DNA of 7,175 nucleotides, from NCBI GenBank assembly GCA_918241715.1, contig CAKJYB010000063.1, forward strand, positions 1 through 7,175. The letters are read 5' to 3'. The notes below the pieces were generated by a model that did no database searches, was not told where the DNA came from, and saw only the letters and a list, made by a program, of their open reading frames with translations. Position 1 is the stretch's first letter; each line of letters starts with the position of its first letter. Position numbers and translations under genes: made by a program. Below are positions 1-6,048 of the stretch, in pieces. The DNA is from Clostridiales bacterium. GTDB taxonomy: Bacteria > Bacillota > Clostridia > Christensenellales > UBA1242.

Positions 1-2108
1 ATTATGACGTTGACGGAATTAGTGCAACGGCTATTATGCTCAAGACGCTTAAAAAGATTGGAATTGATGCAGATTATTATTTGCCAAATCGTTATGTGGA
101 CGGATACGGCTTGACAAATGACGTTATTGACAAAATTGAAAAGCAGTTTGCACCGGATTTGATTATCACGGTTGACTGCGGTATTTCTTGTTATCAAGAA
201 GTGGCTTATGCCAAGACGAAGGGCATTGAGATTGCCGTGACAGACCACCACGAAATACCAGAAATTTTACCTGACGGAATTGTTTTAAATGCAAAGATTG
301 AAGGGCAAGATTATCCTTTTAGAGAACTCTGTGGGACGGGTCTTGCTTACAAAATCAGCGAAGCTCTTTTGGGACAGAAAAAAGCAGAAGAGTTTTTGCC
401 TATTGCTGCTATTGCCACCATCGCTGACATTGTTTCTCTTACTGGAGAAAACAGAAACATTGTAAAACTTGGACTTCATGCCTTTGAAAAACTTCCACTT
501 GGAATCAGAATGATGCTCAAGGAAAACAAGGTTTCTCTTTCCAATCCGTCAGCAACAGACATCGCTTTCAAGGTTGCACCAAAAATCAACTCTTCTGGAA
601 GAATGGGTGATGCAAGTGATAGTTTGATGTTGTATATGACAGAAGACCCTGTTGTTGCAAGAAAGTATCTTGAAAAAGTAAAAAGGCACAATCTTAAAAG
701 GCAGGAGCTTTCTGCAAATATTATGGATGACTGCGAAAGAGCAATCGAAAAAATGGACCTTTCAAAGACAAGGGTTTTGTGTCTTGCTTCAAAAAAGTGG
801 GATCAGGGCATTTTGGGGATTGCGTGTGCAAGGCTTGTTGAAATGTATCACAGACCAGTGTTTTTGTTTTCGCTTGTTGATGGAGAATTGCACGGAAGTG
901 GAAGAAGCATTGACGACATAAACATTCACGAACTTCTCTCTTCTATGCAAGACATTTTGGAGACATTTGGTGGGCACACTATGGCTGCAGGATTGACACT
1001 TAAAAGAGAGCATTATGAAGATTTTTGCAACAGAGTAAACGCCTTTGTTTTTGAAAAAGTAAATGACAAAGTTTTTATGCCAATCAAATATTATGACATG
1101 GACATAAAAAGTGAAGACATAACAGACAGATTTTTGAAAGAACTTGACCTTTTGGAGCCTTATGGTTGTGAAAACCCAAGACCAAAATTTAGAATAAGTT
1201 CTGATAGTGTTGAAATAAACCCTATGAAATATTGCCCAACACATTGTGAAATTAAAATTGGCGATTTAAAGCTTGTTTATTTCAACTTTGTAAGAAATTA
1301 CCAAGAACTCAAGTTTGCACGTTATAAGTCGTTTATTTTTGAATTTCAGGGGACAGAACGCAAAGGTTTGGTGTGTGATTTTGATTGTGGAAGTTTTATC
1401 GTTGATAATGCACACATGTTTAGTTATCCAATTCAATACCAACAGCTTTTGTATGACAAAACTGACAAGGCAGAATTCTTCTTTTATCCAAAGAACGAAC
1501 TTCTAAATTTTGTTGCCGGAACTCAAAATCAGGTGTTTGGAACTGCTTTTGTTGCATATTCGGCTTATGACTTTGTAAACTTTTCTAAAAACTATTCAAA
1601 AGAAAATATTTATCACATTGGAATTTGTTGTGATAGGTGTGTTGGATTTAACAGCCTACTTCTTTCTCCAGATGGAGTGGAATGGGCAAAAAATTACAAC
1701 AAAATTGTCTTCCTTTCACCTGTGCTTGATGAAGGCTTTATTGCCGAACTCAACAAGGTGTCAAAGGCCGAAATATATGTGCCTATGGAAAGAGAATTTG
1801 ACAACCAAAGATTTGCAAATATTGACCTTTCAAGAGAGACTTTTGGGAGAGTGTATAAGGCACTTGTAAACAAGGGAATGACAAAGAATTATTCCATTTT
1901 TGATTTGTATACATCTAAAAATCTTTCAAAGATCAGTTTTGACACATTCTACGTTGCATTTTTGGTGTTTAAACAACTTGGACTTATTGAAGTAAAAAGT
2001 GATGCACCATTTGACATTGAAGAGAATGAAAAAGAAAAGAAATTGTTGACAGAATCAAAACTTTATAATAAACTATTATTGTTTAAAAACGCATTGGGAG
2101 AAAAATGA
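1..2108 (+). CDS. recJ: Single-stranded-DNA-specific exonuclease RecJ (5' end outside window)
   Basis: RecJ is a cytoplasmic 5'->3' exonuclease on single-stranded DNA used in recombination and mismatch/base-excision repair. The reading frame is already open at position 3 and begins with YDVDG, the metal-binding motif I of the DHH superfamily. The ATG at 36 is therefore internal and the true start lies upstream, probably by several tens of codons; 701 residues are visible. Further DHH-family marks follow: the motif II aspartate in ITVDCG (174-176), DHH (243-251), and ADIV with its aspartate at 426-428. The DHHA1 domain (about 765-1065) has GSGRS and GGHTMAAG (GGH at 969-977). An OB-fold region begins near LEPYGCENPRPKF (about 1150-1400). 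The long C-terminal part (about 1400-2105) resembles the extension of Bacillota RecJ and ends in a possible winged-helix segment (about 1840-1995). The gene ends in TGA, overlapping the relA start by 4 nt, so the two are probably translationally coupled. All visible catalytic motifs look intact. Identity is very secure; the fold of the C-terminal part is inferred. Confidence 0.96.
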   Translation, partial: YDVDGISATAIMLKTLKKIGIDADYYLPNRYVDGYGLTNDVIDKIEKQFAPDLIITVDCGISCYQEVAYAKTKGIEIAVTDHHEIPEILPDGIVLNAKIEGQDYPFRELCGTGLAYKISEALLGQKKAEEFLPIAAIATIADIVSLTGENRNIVKLGLHAFEKLPLGIRMMLKENKVSLSNPSATDIAFKVAPKINSSGRMGDASDSLMLYMTEDPVVARKYLEKVKRHNLKRQELSANIMDDCERAIEKMDLSKTRVLCLASKKWDQGILGIACARLVEMYHRPVFLFSLVDGELHGSGRSIDDINIHELLSSMQDILETFGGHTMAAGLTLKREHYEDFCNRVNAFVFEKVNDKVFMPIKYYDMDIKSEDITDRFLKELDLLEPYGCENPRPKFRISSDSVEINPMKYCPTHCEIKIGDLKLVYFNFVRNYQELKFARYKSFIFEFQGTERKGLVCDFDCGSFIVDNAHMFSYPIQYQQLLYDKTDKAEFFFYPKNELLNFVAGTQNQVFGTAFVAYSAYDFVNFSKNYSKENIYHIGICCDRCVGFNSLLLSPDGVEWAKNYNKIVFLSPVLDEGFIAELNKVSKAEIYVPMEREFDNQRFANIDLSRETFGRVYKALVNKGMTKNYSIFDLYTSKNLSKISFDTFYVAFLVFKQLGLIEVKSDAPFDIEENEKEKKLLTESKLYNKLLLFKNALGEK

Positions 2109-4201
2109 CAGAAAAAGAGCAAAAATTGATTATTTTGGAAAAAATCCACTCTAGTTTCAAGCTTACAGAAAACGATGAAATCTTGCTTGATAAGTGTTTT
2201 ATTGACGCCATAAATCTTCCAAGACTTGACCTTGTGCTTGACACAATGATTGAATATAAGATTCAAAGCGAAGTTTTGATTGCTTATGTGCTCTTTCAAG
2301 CATATAAGACACAACCAGAAGAGACAGAGGCTCTTGGGGAAAAGTATTTTACAGAATCAGAAAAGAAACTTTTTGAAACGTTTATTGCCATAAAAGATGT
2401 GCGTGAATATTCAAAGGCTGACGAAGCAGAAAACATCAGAAAACTTTTTATTGCTCTTTGCCAAGACATCAGAATTGTCATTGTAAAACTTGCTGCAATT
2501 TTGTTTGACTTAAGACAGATAAAATCACCACTTAAAACTGAAGACAGAGACTATGTTGAAGTGGTGAATGATGTGTTTGCACCACTTGCAGAAAGACTTG
2601 GACTTTCAAAATTTAAGTTTGCTTTTGAAGACTATTGTTTTGAACTTTTAGAGCCAAAAGCGTTTACGGAATTAAAAAATAGCGTTTATTTACACTTTGA
2701 CGAAAACCAAAAACAAATTGAAGTCACAAAACAAAACCTTGAAAAAATATTGCATGAACTCCACATTAAAGGGGAGATTCAGTCAAGACAAAAACACTTT
2801 TCTAGCATTTACAAAAAACTTAAGGCAAAGCATACACTTGACTCAATTTATGATTTGATTGCAATGAGAGTGCTTGTTGATAGTGTTGATGATTGTTATT
2901 CTGTTTTGGGGAAAGTCCATGCAATTTACAAACCTTTCGATTTTCGTGTAAAGGACTATATTGCAAATCCAAAAGCAAACGGATATCAAAGTTTGCACAC
3001 CACGATTATTGCAGAAAATGGCAGACCACTTGAAATTCAAATCAGAACATTTGAAATGCACAAGTTTGCTGAATATGGTATTGCTGCACATTGGATTTAC
3101 AAAGAGAAGCGTGGGCAAAACAAGTTTGACCAAAAAATGACTTGGTTTAGACAGATGATGGAAAATGCACAAAAACTTCCACCAGAAGAATTTGCCGAAA
3201 CTTTGAAGGTAGATTTGTATTCGGAATCAATTTTTGTGCAAACTCCTATGGGAAAAGTTTTGGAATTTCCACAAGATTCAACGGTTATTGACTTTGCTTA
3301 TGCAATTCACACAAAAGTTGGAAACACATGTGTTGGGGCAAAAATAAACGGAAAAATTGTGCCAATAACATCGACACTTTCAAATGGAGATGTTGTTGAA
3401 ATTTTGACAAACCCAAACAGCAAGGGGCCATCAAGAGACTGGCTTCAAATTGTAAAGACAAATGGCGCAAGGTCAAAAATCAGGGCTTTCTTTAAGACGG
3501 AATTAAAAGACGAAAATATCCGTGTCGGAAAGTCAATTGTAGAGCAGGCACTCAAAAACAAAGGAATTGTTTTGGGTAAGAGTGAAAAAGAAACCTATTT
3601 TGAGCAAATTGCAAAAACACTTATTCTTGAAAACGTTGATGGACTTTATGCCGAAGTTGGAGCAGGGAGTTTGTCCGTAAACAGCATTATTGGAAGACTT
3701 GTAAATCTTTACAACAAAGACAGAATTTTTAAAAACCAAGATGAGAAAATCACGGTCAAAAGAAACAAAGACGGCGTGCTTATTGACGGAGATAGTGGTT
3801 TGCTGATCAGGTTTGCCGGCTGTTGCAGTCCGATTAAGGGAGACAAGATTATTGGCTACATTTCACGTGGGCTTGGAGTAACCATTCATAAGGACACATG
3901 TCCAAACTTGAAATATTTGGAATCGGAAAGATTTATGCCTGCAGAGTGGGAAGCATCTGCAACAACAAGTTTTACGGCAGTGATTAAGATTTATGCAGAC
4001 AACGTAAACTCAGTCATAAACAATCTCAACGCATTGGCAAGAGAGTTTAAGTCAAAACTTAAGGGTTTTGGATACAAAGAAATCAAAAACGAACTTGTGT
4101 TTGATATTGTTGTTCAGATTTCAAACACTGCAGAACTTGACAACATGATTAAGATTTTTGAAAAAGTAAAATATGTCAGAAAAGTGTTTAGGGGTGAGTA
4201 G
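2105..4201 (+). CDS. relA: RelA/SpoT-family (p)ppGpp synthetase with degenerate hydrolase domain
   Basis: Long RSH protein (698 aa) that transfers pyrophosphate from ATP to GTP/GDP to make (p)ppGpp, normally on ribosomes stalled with uncharged tRNA. Domain order is full length. The HD-type hydrolase region (about 20-190) is degenerate: where the family has LLHDVVED it reads VLFQAYKT (F64, Q65), and KLADRLHNMR reads KLAAILFDLR (A131, F134, D135). The synthetase domain (about 220-335) looks active: R228/K230/H231, Y249-D250, RVKD (281-284), NGYQS (Y294) and EIQIRT (E310). TGS (about 374-435) has AYAIHT with H402. A helical region follows, then the conserved-cysteine/zinc-finger domain (C573, C574, H595, C599) and a C-terminal ACT/RRM domain (about 622-696). 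The ATG lies in the ATGA overlap with recJ, preceded by GGGAG at 2096-2100. The prediction is synthetase-only, although bifunctional Rel is the norm in Bacillota. Family certain; loss of hydrolysis inferred from residues. Confidence 0.96.
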   Translation: MTEKEQKLIILEKIHSSFKLTENDEILLDKCFIDAINLPRLDLVLDTMIEYKIQSEVLIAYVLFQAYKTQPEETEALGEKYFTESEKKLFETFIAIKDVREYSKADEAENIRKLFIALCQDIRIVIVKLAAILFDLRQIKSPLKTEDRDYVEVVNDVFAPLAERLGLSKFKFAFEDYCFELLEPKAFTELKNSVYLHFDENQKQIEVTKQNLEKILHELHIKGEIQSRQKHFSSIYKKLKAKHTLDSIYDLIAMRVLVDSVDDCYSVLGKVHAIYKPFDFRVKDYIANPKANGYQSLHTTIIAENGRPLEIQIRTFEMHKFAEYGIAAHWIYKEKRGQNKFDQKMTWFRQMMENAQKLPPEEFAETLKVDLYSESIFVQTPMGKVLEFPQDSTVIDFAYAIHTKVGNTCVGAKINGKIVPITSTLSNGDVVEILTNPNSKGPSRDWLQIVKTNGARSKIRAFFKTELKDENIRVGKSIVEQALKNKGIVLGKSEKETYFEQIAKTLILENVDGLYAEVGAGSLSVNSIIGRLVNLYNKDRIFKNQDEKITVKRNKDGVLIDGDSGLLIRFAGCCSPIKGDKIIGYISRGLGVTIHKDTCPNLKYLESERFMPAEWEASATTSFTAVIKIYADNVNSVINNLNALAREFKSKLKGFGYKEIKNELVFDIVVQISNTAELDNMIKIFEKVKYVRKVFRGE
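4190..4197 (+). promoter_or_regulatory. Ribosome binding site of hemZ, supports GTG start
   Basis: AGGGGTGA sits inside the last codons of relA, 3 nt upstream of the GTG at 4201. GGTGA is complementary to the UCACC of the 16S 3' end and the GGGG core is about 6 nt from the start, so this decides in favour of GTG initiation. The TAGTG junction means the relA stop and hemZ start share one base. Confidence 0.7.
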
Positions 4202-5601
4202 TGAAAATAGTTTGTCAAAATGAAGATTTTGAAAAAGACATGCAAGATTTGGTAAATCTCTTTTACGACGAAGAAGAGACTCCTTTTTCCATTGAACACA
4301 CTTTTTCTAAAAATGGAAAAAACGTAAAAAGCACAATCAAACTTGTTGAAAAGAAAAAAGATTTTTCAAAAGAATTTGTTTTGCCAAACGGAGTTGATGC
4401 ACTCTTGGAAAAGAGCCTTTTAAAACGCTTTTTTAAGAACCAACTTTATGAAATTTTGAGTTCGGAATCAAAAAAATCGCTTCCATGGGGTTCTTTAACT
4501 GGTGTTAGACCTACAAAATTTGCAAGAGATATGTTGGAACGTGGAGAGATAAAACCACACGTTTTGACTGAAACTTTGGTAAAGGATTATCACGTTTCAA
4601 TTGAAAAGGCAAAACTTACTGCACAGATTTTGACAAACCAAAAGGGCATCATAAAAAATGACAACGTTGTTGACCTTTTTATCAACATTCCAATTTGTCC
4701 AACAAGGTGCAATTATTGCTCTTTCATTTCAAACGAACTCTGGACGGTCAAGGACAAAGTTGAGACTTATCTTGATTGTGTCATTAAAGAACTTGAAGCC
4801 GTAAAAAAGGTGATTGAAAAGAAGTCCTATATTGTCAGAACAATTTACATAGGTGGTGGGACGCCATCGGTTTTGAGTGCAGAGCAACTTGACAGGCTTC
4901 TTTCAAAAATTGGATATGCTCCAGTTGAATTCACGGTTGAATGTGGCAGAGCTGACACCATCACAAAAGAAAAACTTGACGTTTTGAAAAAGTATGGTGT
5001 TACAAGAATTTGCATAAATCCACAGACTTTCTGTGAGACCACACTTAAACGTATTGGAAGAAAAACAACAAACAGACAGGTGATTGATGCTTACGCTATG
5101 GCACTTGAATATGACTTTGTTGTAAACATGGATATTATTGCTGGGCTTACCGGAGAAAGACTTGGGATTTTTAAAAGGACAATCAACACTCTGTTGGAAC
5201 TTTATCCACAAAATATAACCGTGCACACACTTTCAATCAAAAATGCTGCACAAATCAGGGGGCAGGAAGTAAAGTTTGCTGACGAAGTGCCAAAGATGGT
5301 GGAATATGCTCAAAAGACACTTATGGAAAATGGATATAAACCATATTATCTTTACAGACAGAAACACCAACTTGGTGGATTGGAAAATGTTGGATATTTC
5401 AGAGATGACACGCCTTGCCTTTTCAATATTGACAGCATGGAAGATGTTTCGTCTGTGATTGCAATTGGAGCAGGAGCAATCTCAAAAAGAGTGTTTAACC
5501 TTGAAAACAGAATCGAAAGAGAGCCAAACTGCAAGTTTATCCCAGATTACATTGACAGAATAGACGAAATGATTGAAAAGAAAGTAAAGTTTTTTAGTTA
5601 A
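4201..5601 (+). CDS. hemZ: HemZ-family radical SAM protein (coproporphyrinogen dehydrogenase-like)
   Basis: 466-aa radical-SAM protein of the HemN/HemW superfamily, matching the HemZ branch annotated as oxygen-independent coproporphyrinogen III dehydrogenase (coproporphyrinogen III to protoporphyrinogen IX). An N-terminal domain of about 155 residues carries the HemZ signature PWGSLTGVRPTK (95-106). The radical-SAM core follows: [4Fe-4S] ligands in CPTRCNYC (C166, C170, C173; nt 4696-4719), the SAM-binding glycine motif GGGTP (218-222), and NPQTF (273-277). The C-terminal part has LYRQKHQLGGLENVGY (about 384-399) and IGAGAISKR (422-430), both typical of HemZ. GTG start, 1-nt overlap with relA. 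Linkage of hemZ to relA and recJ is common in clostridia as I recall it. A conserved GLPGE-type motif reads GLTGE (315-319). No other heme-biosynthesis gene is in the window, and many HemZ proteins have no demonstrated enzyme activity, so the family is firm but the reaction is unproven. Confidence 0.93.
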   Translation: MKIVCQNEDFEKDMQDLVNLFYDEEETPFSIEHTFSKNGKNVKSTIKLVEKKKDFSKEFVLPNGVDALLEKSLLKRFFKNQLYEILSSESKKSLPWGSLTGVRPTKFARDMLERGEIKPHVLTETLVKDYHVSIEKAKLTAQILTNQKGIIKNDNVVDLFINIPICPTRCNYCSFISNELWTVKDKVETYLDCVIKELEAVKKVIEKKSYIVRTIYIGGGTPSVLSAEQLDRLLSKIGYAPVEFTVECGRADTITKEKLDVLKKYGVTRICINPQTFCETTLKRIGRKTTNRQVIDAYAMALEYDFVVNMDIIAGLTGERLGIFKRTINTLLELYPQNITVHTLSIKNAAQIRGQEVKFADEVPKMVEYAQKTLMENGYKPYYLYRQKHQLGGLENVGYFRDDTPCLFNIDSMEDVSSVIAIGAGAISKRVFNLENRIEREPNCKFIPDYIDRIDEMIEKKVKFFS

Positions 5602-5615
5602 TATTGCCAAAATCC

Positions 5616-5644
5616 TTTACAAAAAAGATTATATATGATATATT
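5616..5644 (+). promoter_or_regulatory. Predicted sigma-A-type promoter with extended -10 for rpsO-pnp
   Basis: TTTACA at 5616-5621 (5 of 6 to the TTGACA -35 consensus), a 17-bp spacer, and TATATT at 5639-5644 (5 of 6 to TATAAT) preceded by TGA, which makes an extended -10 (TGn). Transcription would start near 5650-5651. It begins only 14 bp after the hemZ stop codon, and no terminator hairpin is visible between hemZ and the promoter, so read-through from the upstream operon is also possible. The spacing and extended -10 make this a convincing housekeeping promoter, as expected for a ribosomal protein gene. Confidence 0.75.
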
Positions 5645-5649
5645 TATAG

Positions 5650-5731
5650 AGTCGATTAACTTATTCGCAGTTTTGGGACACCTTCGACCCTTTACTTCGA
5701 TTAAGCAGAAAAAATAAAAATGGAGGGAAAT
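5650..5731 (+). promoter_or_regulatory. rpsO 5' leader, candidate S15 autoregulatory RNA
   Basis: This 82-nt untranslated stretch lies between the predicted start of transcription and the rpsO ATG. It can form conflicting helices. CCCUUUA (5688-5694) can pair with UGGAGGG (5721-5727), seven pairs including two G-U, which would cover the whole Shine-Dalgarno sequence. The same CCC (5688-5690) can instead pair with GGG (5675-5677), and GUCGA (5651-5655) can pair with UCGAC (5684-5688). Ribosomal protein S15 is known to repress its own mRNA through structured leaders that differ between bacterial groups, so a comparable role is plausible. The pairings are visible in the sequence; the function is inference, and I do not match it to a named S15 leader class. 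Confidence 0.45.
5722..5727 (+). promoter_or_regulatory. Ribosome binding site of rpsO, decides the start
   Basis: GGAGGG lies 4 nt upstream of the ATG at 5732. An in-frame ATG at 5720 overlaps the first base of this site, and starting there would place the Shine-Dalgarno inside the coding region and leave only A-rich sequence upstream. The 5732 start is therefore strongly preferred. Confidence 0.85.
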
Positions 5732-5992
5732 ATGGAAAAGAAAGACATCATTGCAAAGTTTAAACAATCAGAAAACGACACAGGATCAGTTCAAGTTCAG
5801 GTTGCACTTTTGACAGAAAGAATCAACCACTTGACAGAACACTTGAAGTCTCACAAACAAGACAATCACTCAAGACGTGGTCTTATGCAAATGGTTGGTA
5901 AAAGACGTGGACTTTTGCAATATCTTAAAGAACAAGACATTGAGGCTTACAGAAAGCTTATCGCAGATCTTGACATCAGAGAAATTAAATAA
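5732..5992 (+). CDS. rpsO: 30S ribosomal protein S15
   Basis: S15 binds the three-way junction of helices 20-22 in the central domain of 16S rRNA early in 30S assembly, helping to form the platform, and contacts 23S rRNA in an intersubunit bridge. Starting at 5732 the product is 86 aa, close to the family's usual 87-89. The helical family signature is clear: DTGS (15-18), then VALLTERINHLTEHLK, then HKQDNHSRRGL and VGKRRGLLQYLK. The RNA-contacting His/Asp/Ser/Arg cluster in the HSRRG region is kept. One small deviation is GSVQVQ where most S15 proteins have GSPEVQ. It has its own promoter and a structured leader, and is followed by a hairpin terminator and pnp, the widely conserved rpsO-pnp order. 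Identification is very secure. Confidence 0.97.
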   Translation: MEKKDIIAKFKQSENDTGSVQVQVALLTERINHLTEHLKSHKQDNHSRRGLMQMVGKRRGLLQYLKEQDIEAYRKLIADLDIREIK

Positions 5993-5995
5993 TTT

Positions 5996-6025
5996 AGGGG
6001 AGCTGTTTTTTTGCTCCCTTTTATT
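5996..6025 (+). terminator. Intrinsic terminator/attenuator between rpsO and pnp
   Basis: GGGAGC (5998-6003) pairs perfectly with GCTCCC (6013-6018) around a 9-nt T-rich loop. The stem can extend by a G-U (5997/6019) and an A-T pair (5996/6020). It is followed by a short T run broken by one A. No promoter is recognisable between it and pnp, so it probably terminates only partly, giving more rpsO than pnp message, or serves as an RNA processing or stability hairpin. Position matches the known partial terminator between these genes in E. coli. Confidence 0.75.
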
Positions 6026-6048
6026 TAAAATTTTTATAGGAGAAGAAT

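Noticed and set aside
36..38. ATG at 36 as the recJ start
   Set aside because: The frame is open upstream and encodes the conserved YDVDG catalytic motif at 3-17, so the gene begins before the window.
1..450. Slightly different codon choice at the start of visible recJ (more ACG, AAG, CTC) compared with later
   Set aside because: The shift is gradual and small by eye, the protein motifs are continuous and typical, and there is no boundary suggesting recombination.
789..1244. 151-codon reverse-strand open frame inside recJ
   Set aside because: It is opposite a conserved RecJ region, its translation is rich in Phe/Cys/His as expected for antisense of AT-rich coding sequence, and it resembles no family I know.
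5720..5731. Longer rpsO start at the ATG at 5720 (90 aa)
   Set aside because: The GGAGGG ribosome binding site would lie inside the gene and no Shine-Dalgarno precedes 5720; S15 proteins normally begin close to the 5732 ATG.
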